NCBI GenBank assembly: GCA_964431035.1
Contig: CAYSIF010000038.1
Span: 1-15,229, forward strand
Direction: 5' to 3'
Source of the DNA: Methanobrevibacter_A sp964431035
GTDB taxonomy: Archaea > Methanobacteriota > Methanobacteria > Methanobacteriales > Methanobacteriaceae
Length of the DNA stretch: 15,229 bases
Part shown: in pieces, positions 1 to 6,333 of the stretch
How positions within the stretch are numbered: position 1 is the first letter of the stretch
How the letters are laid out: each line of letters begins with the position of its first letter
Notes under the pieces: generated by a model
The model's database searches: none
The model's input: only the letters and a program-made list of their open reading frames with translations
What the model was told of the DNA's origin: nothing
Translations under genes and position numbers: made by a program

Positions 1-116
1 CTGTTATAATTACTCCAGAAGGAATATTAAAAGGTTCTGAAGTAAGAGGTCCTGTAGCTAAAGAAGCTGCAGACAAATGGCCTAGTGTAGGTAGCGCTGC
101 TAGTATTTTAATTTAA
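1..116 (+). CDS. rpl14p: Large ribosomal subunit protein L14 (uL14), C-terminal fragment
   Basis: Only the last 37 codons are visible; the frame begins at base 3 and ends with TAA at 114-116. The translation runs from VIITPEGILKGSEVRG through PVAKEAADKWP to SAASILI, the conserved C-terminal end of archaeal uL14 (GPVAKEAA.RWP..ASIAS). uL14 binds 23S rRNA at the subunit interface. It is followed after 14 nt by rpl24p, the usual order in archaeal spc-type clusters. The gene is cut by the window edge rather than truncated. Confidence 0.93.
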   Translation, partial: VIITPEGILKGSEVRGPVAKEAADKWPSVGSAASILI

Positions 117-130
117 AGAGGATAAATAAA

Positions 131-481
131 ATGATGTCAAAACAACCAAGAAAACAAAGAAAAGCATTATACAATGATCCTTTACACAAACGTCGAAAAC
201 GAATGAGCGCTACTTTAAGTCCTGAACTAAGAGAAAAACTAGGTAGAAGAGCAATACCAGTTAGAGTAGGAGATAAAGTAAAAGTTCTTCGCGGAGACTT
301 CAAAGATCAAGAAGGTGAAATCCAAGCTGTAAACCTTAAAAAATACAAGGTAACAGTTGAAAATGTTACCCTAAACAAAGCTGACGGAAACCAAGTTTTC
401 CTAGAAATTCACCCTTCCAAATTAATGATTATTGATGCAGACTTAGATGATGAAAGAAGAAATAAGCATATGGAGGCTTAA
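131..481 (+). CDS. rpl24p: Large ribosomal subunit protein L24 (uL24)
   Basis: 116 aa, normal length for archaeal uL24, an assembly-initiating 23S rRNA-binding protein near the exit tunnel. The N-terminal part is basic (KQPRKQRKALYNDPLHKRRK), and a KOW motif follows at about residues 44-75 (VRVGDKVKVLRGDFKDQEGEI). Two ATG codons lie in tandem at 131 and 134. A GAGGAT SD at 118-123 is 7 nt from the first and 10 nt from the second, so either could be used; the first is reported. It sits between rpl14p and rps4e with 4 nt to the next start, which indicates cotranscription. Confidence 0.95.
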   Translation: MMSKQPRKQRKALYNDPLHKRRKRMSATLSPELREKLGRRAIPVRVGDKVKVLRGDFKDQEGEIQAVNLKKYKVTVENVTLNKADGNQVFLEIHPSKLMIIDADLDDERRNKHMEA

Positions 482-485
482 ATAA

Positions 486-1217
486 ATGGCAAATATGGGA
501 TCAAGAAAGCATCTTAAGAGATATAAAGCTCCTAAAACATGGCCAATTCATCCAAAAGAAGAAACTTGGACTGTCAAACCATCTGCAGGACCACACGCAA
601 TTGAAGATTGTTTATCTTTAATGGTAGTTGTTCGAGATATTTTAGGAATTGCAGACAACTCAAGAGAAGCTAAAAGAATTATAAACTCTGGAGACATTGT
701 AATCAACGGAAGAGCTAAAAAAGATTACAAATTCCCAATAGGATTCATGGATATCATATCCATCCCAAAAACAAATGAAACCTACAGAGTATTACTAGAT
801 AATAAACGTCGTTTAACATTAAAACCTATTCTTAATGATGAAACAGATGTAAAATTATCCAAAATCGTAAACAAAACAACAATAAAAGGCGGTCAAACAC
901 AACTAAATCTTCACGACGGAAGAAACCTCTTAACCGAAGAAGATTACAAAGTTGGAGATGTACTAAGCTTAAAAATGCCTGAACAAGAAGTTCAAAAAGC
1001 ATACAAATTCGAAGAAGGAGCAACAGTTCTAGTAACTGGAGGAAAACACACAGGTGAAATAGGTAAAGTATCCGAAATCATCATCAACCAATCCTCAAAC
1101 CCAAATACTGTAATCATTGAAAACAGTAAAAAAGAAAACTTCCGTACACTCAAAGACTACGCATTTGTTATCGGTGAAAACGAACCATCAATAGAATTAT
1201 TGGAGGTTAACAAATGA
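486..1217 (+). CDS. rps4e: Small ribosomal subunit protein S4e (eS4)
   Basis: 243 aa, typical for eS4, a 30S protein found in archaea and eukaryotes but not bacteria. The start MANMGSRKHLKRYKAPKTWP is the conserved eS4 N-terminus. An S4-like RNA-binding segment lies at about residues 40-95 (SREAKRIINSGDIVINGRAKKDYKFPIGFMD) and a KOW motif at about 175-205 (EGATVLVTGGKHTGEIGKV). A GGAGG SD lies at 472-476 inside the end of rpl24p. The stop overlaps the rpl5p start as ATGA (1214-1217), a sign of translational coupling. Confidence 0.96.
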   Translation: MANMGSRKHLKRYKAPKTWPIHPKEETWTVKPSAGPHAIEDCLSLMVVVRDILGIADNSREAKRIINSGDIVINGRAKKDYKFPIGFMDIISIPKTNETYRVLLDNKRRLTLKPILNDETDVKLSKIVNKTTIKGGQTQLNLHDGRNLLTEEDYKVGDVLSLKMPEQEVQKAYKFEEGATVLVTGGKHTGEIGKVSEIIINQSSNPNTVIIENSKKENFRTLKDYAFVIGENEPSIELLEVNK

Positions 1218-1741
1218 ACCCAATGCAACAAGTAAAAATAGCAAAAGCTACAGTTAACATAGGTGTTGGAGAAGGAGGAGAAAGATTATCCCGTGCAATG
1301 ACTTTACTTGAAGAAATCACTGGACAATTACCTGTTAAAACATACTCCAAAGTAACAAACCCAGAATGGGGTATTCGTAAAAGACAACCTATAGCATGTA
1401 AAGTAACCCTCCGTGGCGAAAAAGCAGACAAAGTTATCAAAATGGTCTTAGAAGGTATCAACAACAAAATGAAACCTACACAATTTGATGCTCAAGGTAA
1501 CTTATCATTCGGTATTCGTGAACACATTGATATTCCAGGTATGAGATACAACCCAGACATAGGTATTTTCGGAATGAACGTATCAGTAACATTCGAAAAA
1601 CCAGGTTACAGAATATCTAAAAGAAAAATTCAAAACAAAAGAATTCCTAACAAACACAGAATCACCAAAGATGAAACAATGAAATTCATGGAAGAAAATT
1701 TCAATGTTGATTTTGTGGACGAAATAATTGAAACTTACTAA
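1214..1741 (+). CDS. rpl5p: Large ribosomal subunit protein L5 (uL5)
   Basis: 175 aa. uL5 forms the 5S RNP with 5S rRNA and L18 in the central protuberance. Recognisable family segments are NIGVGEGGERLSRA at about residues 15-28, TYSKVTNPEWGIRKRQPIACKV at about 43-65, and SFGIREHIDIPGMRYNPDIGIFGMNVSVTF at about 98-128. Translation is preceded by a TGGAGGTTAA SD near 1201-1205, and the ATG overlaps the stop of rps4e. It belongs to the tight rpl24p-rps4e-rpl5p-rps14p string. Confidence 0.96.
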   Translation: MNPMQQVKIAKATVNIGVGEGGERLSRAMTLLEEITGQLPVKTYSKVTNPEWGIRKRQPIACKVTLRGEKADKVIKMVLEGINNKMKPTQFDAQGNLSFGIREHIDIPGMRYNPDIGIFGMNVSVTFEKPGYRISKRKIQNKRIPNKHRITKDETMKFMEENFNVDFVDEIIETY

Positions 1742-1768
1742 AAAAAAGATAGTTAAAGGTGATTATTT

Positions 1769-1912
1769 TTGCCAAGAAAATACGGTAGAGCAGCAAAAAA
1801 ATGCAGTCGTTGTGGTGACCACTCCGCTATGGTTAGCCGTTATGGTTTAAACTTATGCAGACAATGTTTCAGAGAAGTCGCTCCAAAGATAGGTTTTAAA
1901 AAATACAACTAA
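1769..1912 (+). CDS. rps14p: Small ribosomal subunit protein S14 (uS14), zinc-ribbon type
   Basis: A 47-residue protein reading MPRKYGRAAKKCSRCGDHSA and on to IGFKKYN. It starts at TTG 1769-1771, preceded by an AGGTGAT SD at 1757-1763; no in-frame ATG could give the conserved N-terminus. Cys12, Cys15, Cys30 and Cys33 form the CxxC...CxxC zinc site of the short, zinc-binding (C+) uS14 form, which binds the 16S rRNA head. Its place between rpl5p and rps8p is the standard archaeal one. Short length and a non-ATG start make this gene easy to miss in automatic annotation. Confidence 0.95.
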   Translation: MPRKYGRAAKKCSRCGDHSAMVSRYGLNLCRQCFREVAPKIGFKKYN

Positions 1913-1972
1913 AAAAGTTAAAATAAAGAAAAATTTTAAAAAAAATTAAATTAAAAAGGTGTTTATAAAGTT

Positions 1973-2365
1973 ATGACTCTTATGGATCCTCTTGCAGATG
2001 CTTTAACTAATATTAGAAACAATGAATTGCAAGTAAACAGTCATTGTACTATTAGTCCTGCTTCTAAATTAATAGGACAAGTTTTAAGCACAATGCAAAA
2101 AGAGAATTATATTGATGAATTTGAGTATATAGACGATGATAAGGCAGGAAAATTCGAAGTAGAATTAGATGGTAACATTAACCAATGTGGTGTTATTAAG
2201 CCTCGTCACGCTGTAAAGAAAGACGAATTTGAGAAATTTGAAAAAAGATATTTACCAGCAAAAAATTTCGGTATCTTAATAGTCACTACCCCTGAAGGTA
2301 TCATGACTCACAAAGAAGCTAAAGAAAGAGGTATCGGCGGAAGATTGTTGGCTTACATGTACTAA
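1973..2365 (+). CDS. rps8p: Small ribosomal subunit protein S8 (uS8)
   Basis: 130 aa, the usual archaeal uS8 length. uS8 binds the central domain of 16S rRNA. The N-terminus MTLMDPLADALTNIRNNE and the C-terminal GILIVTTPEGIMTHKEAKERGIGGRLLAYMY are family hallmarks. There is an alternative ATG at codon 4, but the AGGTG SD at 1957-1961 (11-nt spacing) favours the first. A 60-nt AT-rich gap separates it from rps14p, which is longer than other gaps in this run; I see no clear terminator there. Confidence 0.96.
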   Translation: MTLMDPLADALTNIRNNELQVNSHCTISPASKLIGQVLSTMQKENYIDEFEYIDDDKAGKFEVELDGNINQCGVIKPRHAVKKDEFEKFEKRYLPAKNFGILIVTTPEGIMTHKEAKERGIGGRLLAYMY

Positions 2366-2380
2366 GATGGTGATTGTAAA

Positions 2381-2929
2381 ATGGTATTATCCGCAGCAAT
2401 TAATGAGGTAATTGACATACCTGAAGGCGTTGAAGTTACTCTCAACCAAGAAGGTTCCGCTACTAATGTTAATGTTAAAGGACCAAACGGTGAAACATCC
2501 CGTGTCTTCAATTATCCTAATGTAAACATTAATGTTGAAGAAAGTAGTGTTGTTGTAGACTCTCAATTCCCTAAAAAAAGAGATAAAGCTATGTTAGGAA
2601 CAACCCGTTCACATATTACTAATATGATTACTGGAGTTACCGATGGTTTCACATACAAAATGAAAATTATCTACGCTCACTTTCCAATGACTGTAAAAGT
2701 TAACGGAGACACAGTTAATATTGATAACTTTATTGGTGAAAGAGCTCCTAGAACTTCCAAAATAGTTGGTTCTGCTAAAGTTAATGTTAAAGGTGATGAA
2801 GTAACTATCACTGGTGTTAATAAAGAAGATGTTGGTCAAACCATGGCTAATTTGGAACAAGCTACAAAAATTATGGGTAAAGACCCTAGAGTCTTCCAAG
2901 ATGGTATTTATTTAATCAGCAAAGAATAA
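2381..2929 (+). CDS. rpl6p: Large ribosomal subunit protein L6 (uL6)
   Basis: 182 aa, close to the usual archaeal uL6 length. The protein has two related domains and binds near the sarcin-ricin loop. Visible segments include EVIDIPEGVEVTLNQEGSAT, GPNGETSRVF, and the second-domain hallmark GERAPRTSKIVGSAKVNVKGDEVTITGVNKEDVGQTMANLEQAT at about residues 118-162. A GGTGAT SD lies about 9 nt upstream of the ATG. The gene sits 15 nt after rps8p and 12 nt before rpl32e. Confidence 0.96.
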   Translation: MVLSAAINEVIDIPEGVEVTLNQEGSATNVNVKGPNGETSRVFNYPNVNINVEESSVVVDSQFPKKRDKAMLGTTRSHITNMITGVTDGFTYKMKIIYAHFPMTVKVNGDTVNIDNFIGERAPRTSKIVGSAKVNVKGDEVTITGVNKEDVGQTMANLEQATKIMGKDPRVFQDGIYLISKE

Positions 2930-2941
2930 GGATGATTATTT

Positions 2942-3298
2942 ATGAGTAGAGCAAAATTTAATAGACAAGAATATGCTAGATACAAAAAACTAGGCACTGA
3001 CAAATGGAGACGTCCTAGAGGTAAAACTAGTAAAATGAGAAGATACGAAGCTGGTAAACCTGCTATGCCTTCAATAGGTTATGGTTCTCCAAAAGCTACA
3101 AGAGGTTTACATCCTTCTGGTTATGAAGATGTTCTTGTTAAAAATATGAAAGAACTTGAAAATATTAACCCTGAAACCGAAGCTGCTAGAATTAGTGCTT
3201 CTATAGGTGCTAGAAAGAAAAAATTAATGTTAGAAAAAGCATCTGAATTAGGAATAAAAGTATTAAATAAAAATATTAACCAAAAAAATAAATCTTAA
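2942..3298 (+). CDS. rpl32e: Large ribosomal subunit protein L32e (eL32)
   Basis: 118 aa. eL32 is an archaeal/eukaryotic 50S protein. The core WRRPRGKTSKMRRYEAGKPA at about residues 22-41, followed by GYGSPKATRGLHPSGYEDVLV, is diagnostic of the family. The C-terminus is lysine/asparagine-rich (VLNKNINQKNKS). An AAGGATG SD-like sequence precedes the ATG. It is the last gene before a 318-nt break, and a terminator-like hairpin begins 18 nt after its stop, so it probably ends a transcript. Confidence 0.95.
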   Translation: MSRAKFNRQEYARYKKLGTDKWRRPRGKTSKMRRYEAGKPAMPSIGYGSPKATRGLHPSGYEDVLVKNMKELENINPETEAARISASIGARKKKLMLEKASELGIKVLNKNINQKNKS

Positions 3299-3316
3299 AT
3301 TCATACTTATTAACTA

Positions 3317-3344
3317 AAAAAAACATTAAAAAAAATGTTTTTTT
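3317..3344 (+). terminator. Terminator-like hairpin after rpl32e
   Basis: An 11-bp perfect inverted repeat, AAAAAAACATT (3317-3327) and AATGTTTTTTT (3334-3344), with a 6-nt A loop. The right arm itself ends in a run of seven T. Archaeal RNA polymerase terminates at oligo-T tracts, so this is a plausible 3' end for the rpl24p-rpl32e transcript. The repeat is symmetrical and could act on either strand. Seen directly; function inferred. Confidence 0.6.
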
Positions 3345-3380
3345 GAATTATTTATTTTATTGGTAAAATTAGAAATCTTA

Positions 3381-3470
3381 TTGGGCGTTACTTTGGAATG
3401 GTTTGGGATTATAGAGCCTCAGTCTTTAACCTCGGAATCAAACTCCAATTAACAAATATCAAACCCTCTT
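3381..3470 (+). ncRNA. Candidate structured small RNA between rpl32e and rpl19e
   Basis: This block has about 39% G+C by hand count (35 of 90), against about 12% for 3491-3600. It holds no ORF with an SD. A stem can form from TTGGA (3393-3397) plus GTTTG (3401-3405), pairing with CAAAC (3439-3443) plus TCCAA (3444-3448): ten pairs with a 3-nt ATG bulge on the 5' side. A weaker inner pairing is GAG (3414-3416) with CTC (3431-3433). An ACA trinucleotide (3452-3454) lies 3 nt after the stem, reminiscent of H/ACA guides, but I could not build a convincing two-stem pocket. It is flanked by a TATA-like stretch (3346-3360) and a terminator-like hairpin (3461-3490). Strand is inferred from these flanks. 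It could instead be part of the rpl19e leader. Confidence 0.4.
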
Positions 3471-3490
3471 AAAGTTTGGGTTTCATTTTT
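3461..3490 (+). terminator. Terminator-like hairpin with T tract
   Basis: AAACCC (3461-3466) pairs with GGGTTT (3478-3483) across an 11-nt loop, followed by CATTTTT (3484-3490). The GC-containing stem plus T run looks like an intrinsic terminator, or the 3' stem of the candidate RNA just upstream. It lies about 130 nt before rpl19e, so it separates the first ribosomal-protein run from the second. Confidence 0.5.
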
Positions 3491-3616
3491 CTAACACTTT
3501 ACTAATACTAATAAATTTTTATTTCTAAAATTTAAGGGAAAAAACAAAGAAAATTAAAAAAAAATTCTAAAATTCAAAATTTTAAAAAAAATAAAAATAT
3601 TCGGAGTACATTCAAT
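3491..3616 (+). promoter_or_regulatory. AT-rich presumed promoter and leader region of rpl19e
   Basis: About 12% G+C over 3491-3600. TATA-like stretches occur (for example TAATAAATTTTTAT around 3509-3522), but none is a clear archaeal TATA box, so the start site cannot be placed. A GGAG SD at 3603-3606 is 10 nt from the rpl19e ATG at 3617. A 13-mer, TAATACTAATAAA at 3503-3515, recurs upstream of tRNA-Ser at 11578-11590; in DNA this AT-rich the match may be chance. Confidence 0.35.
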
Positions 3617-4063
3617 ATGAATCTTAAAACTCAAAAACGATTAGCGGCAAGTATTCTTAAAGTTGGTGTTAATCGTGTATGGATTGATCCTGAAGAAATC
3701 GAAGAGGTCTCCAGAGCTCTTACTAGAGATGCTGTTCGTCAATTGATCAATCAAGGAATTATTAAAGCTAAACCTGAAAAAGGTATTAGTAGTTACAGAT
3801 CTAAAAAAATCAAAGAACAAAAAGCTAAAGGTAGACGTAAAGGAAGAGGAAGTATTAAAGGAGCTAAAAATGCAAGAACTCCTAAAAAAGCAGCCTGGAT
3901 GACTACAATCAGAGCTTTAAGAAAAGAACTCAAAGATATGCGTGAAAATGATCAAATTGATCCTACCACATATCGTAAGTTATATAAAATGGCAAAAGGT
4001 GGAGCTTTCAGAAGTAAATCTTACATGAAAACCTACGCACGTGACCATGAATTACTTAAATAA
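3617..4063 (+). CDS. rpl19e: Large ribosomal subunit protein L19e (eL19)
   Basis: 148 aa, the standard archaeal length. eL19 is an archaeal/eukaryotic 50S protein that contributes to intersubunit bridges. The N-terminus NLKTQKRLAASILKVGVNRVWIDPEE and the basic linker KEQKAKGRRKGRGSIKGAKNARTPKKAAWM (about residues 67-96), then a helical tail with YRKLYKMAKGGAFRSKSYMKTYARDH, are unmistakable. It is the first gene after the 3299-3616 break and so probably opens a new transcript running through rpl15p. Confidence 0.96.
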   Translation: MNLKTQKRLAASILKVGVNRVWIDPEEIEEVSRALTRDAVRQLINQGIIKAKPEKGISSYRSKKIKEQKAKGRRKGRGSIKGAKNARTPKKAAWMTTIRALRKELKDMRENDQIDPTTYRKLYKMAKGGAFRSKSYMKTYARDHELLK

Positions 4064-4083
4064 TATTATTGGAGGAATAAAAC

Positions 4084-4662
4084 TTGGCACACGGATCAAA
4101 TTATAAAGTAGCATTCAGAAGAAGAAGAGAAGGAAAAACTGATTATGCTCAAAGATTAAACCTAGTTAAATTAGATACTAACAGATTAGTTATTAGAGTT
4201 TCTAATGCTAATGTAATAGTACAAATTGTTAAAATAGGTGAAAACGGTGATGAAACTATTGTTTCAGCACACAGTAAAGAACTTAATAAATTAGGCTGGA
4301 AAGCAGGAAATAAAAATATTAGTGCTGTTTACTTAACCGCTTACTTATGTGGTAAAAAAGCTTTAGCACTTGGTGTTGAAGATGCTATTGCAGATATTGG
4401 TTTAAAATCTCCTATTGTAGGTTCTAAAATATTTGCAGGAGTTAAAGGTGCAGCTGACGCAGGTTTAGATATACCATACGGTGAAAAAGTTATCCCTAGT
4501 GATGAACGTATAAACGGTCAACACATTGCAGACTATGCAGAATCATTAGAAGATGATGAAGTTAAAACCAAATTCAGTAAATACTTAGAAAATGGTTTAC
4601 AACCTACCGAACTACCAGCACACTTTGAAGAAATAAAAAATAAAATAGATAATGAGGTATAA
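4084..4662 (+). CDS. rpl18p: Large ribosomal subunit protein L18 (uL18)
   Basis: 192 aa, typical for archaeal uL18, which is longer than the bacterial form. With uL5 it binds 5S rRNA. It begins at TTG 4084-4086 (Ala-His-Gly-Ser-Asn-Tyr follow), preceded by GGAGG at 4071-4075. Family segments are YKVAFRRRREGKTDYAQRL at about residues 7-25, AYLCGKKAL at about 86-94, and GLDIPYGEKVIPSDERINGQHIADYA at about 128-153. The SD for rps5p lies inside its last codons. Confidence 0.96.
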   Translation: MAHGSNYKVAFRRRREGKTDYAQRLNLVKLDTNRLVIRVSNANVIVQIVKIGENGDETIVSAHSKELNKLGWKAGNKNISAVYLTAYLCGKKALALGVEDAIADIGLKSPIVGSKIFAGVKGAADAGLDIPYGEKVIPSDERINGQHIADYAESLEDDEVKTKFSKYLENGLQPTELPAHFEEIKNKIDNEV

Positions 4663-4666
4663 AACT

Positions 4667-5305
4667 ATGAGTTTTGATATGGATGAATGGGAACCTACAA
4701 CTAGAATAGGTCATCAAGTAAAAGAAGGTATCATTACTGATATTGATGAAATAATAGAAAAAGGTTTACCAATAATGGAATTAGAAATAGTTGATGCCTT
4801 ACTTCCAGACCTTGAAGAAGAAGTAATGGATGTTAACCTAGTTCAAAGAATGCACAAATCTGGAAGAAAAGTAAACTTCAGAGTTATTGTTGCTGTAGGT
4901 AACAAAGACGGTTATGTTGGACTAGGTCAAGGTAAAGCTAGAGAAGTAGGTCCAGCTATTAGAAAAGCAGTTGATAATGCTAAATATAATATTATTAAAG
5001 TTAGAAGAGGTTGTGGAGATTGGGGTTGTGTTTGTGGAAGACAACACACAGTTCCTTTCAAAGTTACTGGTAACACAGGTAGTGTAGATGTAACTTTAAT
5101 ACCAGCACCTGCAGGTGTAGGTTTAGCTGTTGGAGATGTTGGTAAAACAATATTATCTCTTGCAGGTATACACGATGTATGGAGTAGTGCTAGTGGTCAA
5201 ACTCAAACAACTGTTAACTTCGCATTCGCAGTATTCGATGCTTTAAAAGAATTAAGTAAAGTAAAAGCAACTGATGCTCAACTTAAAAGCATGGGTGTGC
5301 TCTAA
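4667..5305 (+). CDS. rps5p: Small ribosomal subunit protein S5 (uS5)
   Basis: 212 aa. uS5 is part of the 30S decoding and mRNA-entry region. The start at ATG 4667 is chosen because GAGGT at 4654-4658, inside the end of rpl18p, is 8 nt upstream; an in-frame ATG at 4652 overlaps that SD. The S5 N-terminal double-stranded-RNA-binding domain is at about residues 57-122 (RMHKSGRKVNFRVIVAVGNK, then GYVGLGQGKAREVGPAIRKA). A cysteine-rich segment (C116, C121, C123), common in archaeal S5, follows. The C-terminal domain carries LIPAPAGVGLAVGDVGKTILSLAGI-type residues. It is separated from the rpl18p stop by 4 nt. Confidence 0.95.
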   Translation: MSFDMDEWEPTTRIGHQVKEGIITDIDEIIEKGLPIMELEIVDALLPDLEEEVMDVNLVQRMHKSGRKVNFRVIVAVGNKDGYVGLGQGKAREVGPAIRKAVDNAKYNIIKVRRGCGDWGCVCGRQHTVPFKVTGNTGSVDVTLIPAPAGVGLAVGDVGKTILSLAGIHDVWSSASGQTQTTVNFAFAVFDALKELSKVKATDAQLKSMGVL

Positions 5306-5323
5306 AACAATTTGGTGATAATG

Positions 5324-5782
5324 ATGTATCTAGTTATAAGAGTTAGAGGAACTACTGGTGTTATTCGTAAAATCGCAGATACACTTGATATGTTAAATCT
5401 CACAAGAATTAATCATGCAGTATTAATTGAAGAAAATCCAAGTATGGATGGAATGCTTCAAAAAGCAAAAGATTACATCACTTGGGGAGAAGTTGATAGT
5501 GAAACTGTAACAAAATTACTTGAAAAAAGAGGAAAAGTAGTAGGTGGAAAAAAATTAACCGAAGAATACATTAAAGAAAACACAAAATACTCTTCATTCG
5601 AAGAATTAGCAGAAGCTTTAATGAATTCTGAAATCAAACCAAAAGACTTTGATATGAAACCTGTATTCCGCTTACACCCTCCTAAAAAAGGTTATGAAGG
5701 AATCCGCCTATCTGTTAATGAAGGAGGTTCTCTTGGTTATAGAGGAGAAAAAATCATAGACCTTGTTAAAAGAATGTTCTAA
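5324..5782 (+). CDS. rpl30p: Large ribosomal subunit protein L30 (uL30)
   Basis: 152 aa from ATG 5324 (MYLVIRVRGTTGVIRKIADTL), the long archaeal form of uL30 with a C-terminal extension. Family segments are LNLTRINHAVLIEENPSMDGMLQKAKDYITWGEV at about residues 25-58 and FRLHPPKKGYEGIRLSVNEGGSLGYRGEKI near the C-terminus. The start is uncertain. A GGTGAT SD at 5314-5319 lies 4 nt from ATG 5324 and 1 nt from ATG 5321, and upstream TTG/GTG codons overlap the SD, so 5324 is preferred. It is 18 nt after rps5p. Confidence 0.92.
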   Translation: MYLVIRVRGTTGVIRKIADTLDMLNLTRINHAVLIEENPSMDGMLQKAKDYITWGEVDSETVTKLLEKRGKVVGGKKLTEEYIKENTKYSSFEELAEALMNSEIKPKDFDMKPVFRLHPPKKGYEGIRLSVNEGGSLGYRGEKIIDLVKRMF

Positions 5783-5804
5783 AAAATATTTATTGGTGAG
5801 TAAT

Positions 5805-6245
5805 ATGATTCGTAAAAGTCGTAAAATTAACAAACAAAGAGGATCCCGTACAATAGGTGGGGGATGTAGTGAAAAACGTAGAGGTGCAGGTAACCGTGGA
5901 GGTCGTGGTTTAGCTGGTGCAGGTAAACAACACTGGACTTGGACAGTTATACATGACCGTGACCACTTCGGAAAACACGGTTTCAAAAGACCTCAAAGAG
6001 TCACTAAAAAGAAAATTAAAGTTGTTAACCTTAGCTTCTTAGATTCAAAATCTGAAGAATTAGTAAAACAAGGAAAAGCTTCTAAAGATGGAAACTCTAT
6101 TACAATTGATGTTACTGATTTAGGTTATGATAAAGTTTTAGCTAAAGGAAACTTAACAAAAGCTTTAACTATTAAAGCTCCTGCATTCTCAGCATCTGCT
6201 ATTGCAAAAATAGAAGAAGCAGGTGGAGAAGCAATAGAATTATAA
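5805..6245 (+). CDS. rpl15p: Large ribosomal subunit protein L15 (uL15)
   Basis: 146 aa from ATG 5805, normal for archaeal uL15. The start follows a GGTGAG SD about 6 nt upstream and gives the expected MIRKSRKINKQRGSRTIGGG N-terminus; an in-frame extension back to 5763 overlaps the end of rpl30p and lacks family similarity. The Gly/Arg-rich rRNA-threading segment is at about residues 20-45 (GCSEKRRGAGNRGGRGLAGAG). The C-terminal globular domain ends KAPAFSASAIAKIEEAGGEAIEL. It is the last ribosomal-protein gene before secY. Confidence 0.95.
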   Translation: MIRKSRKINKQRGSRTIGGGCSEKRRGAGNRGGRGLAGAGKQHWTWTVIHDRDHFGKHGFKRPQRVTKKKIKVVNLSFLDSKSEELVKQGKASKDGNSITIDVTDLGYDKVLAKGNLTKALTIKAPAFSASAIAKIEEAGGEAIEL

Positions 6246-6333
6246 AAATATTTTATATAATTCTTTTCATTTTATCTTTTTATTAAGATTAAAAAAAACA
6301 TTAATAAAACTATCATAATGAGGAAAAAATAAT
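6246..6333 (+). promoter_or_regulatory. Putative secY promoter
   Basis: The 88-nt gap between rpl15p and secY contains TTTATATAA at 6252-6260, a good match to the archaeal TATA box. It would place a start near 6285 and leave a short leader with a GAGG SD (about 6320-6323) before the ATG. secY could thus be transcribed from this site as well as by read-through. Inferred from sequence only. Confidence 0.45.

Noticed and set aside
3405..3450. A C/D box guide RNA on the - strand (CTGA with an upstream TGATT)
   Set aside because: The C box is a poor match (TTGATTC rather than RTGATGA) and no second box pair was found.
3381..3470. A degenerate tRNA in the rpl32e-rpl19e break, because GGAATCAAACTCC resembles a T arm
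   Set aside because: The T stem would have only three pairs, no acceptor stem can be built on either strand, and no anticodon arm fits.
4652..4666. An N-terminal extension of S5 from ATG 4652 (and likewise of S13 from 11929, L15 from 5763 and AdkA from 7864)
   Set aside because: In the S5, S13 and AdkA cases the upstream start overlaps or abuts the SD; for L15 it overlaps the previous gene and adds residues foreign to the family. Starts at 4667, 11944, 5805 and 7873 have proper SD spacing.
5708..5986. Open frames on the - strand, the 92-codon one here and others at 1207-1467, 2609-2899, 6807-7160 and 14663-15046
   Set aside because: Each lies antisense to a well-recognised ribosomal or secY gene, lacks an SD, and translates to low-complexity sequence with no family resemblance; they are shadows of the + strand genes.
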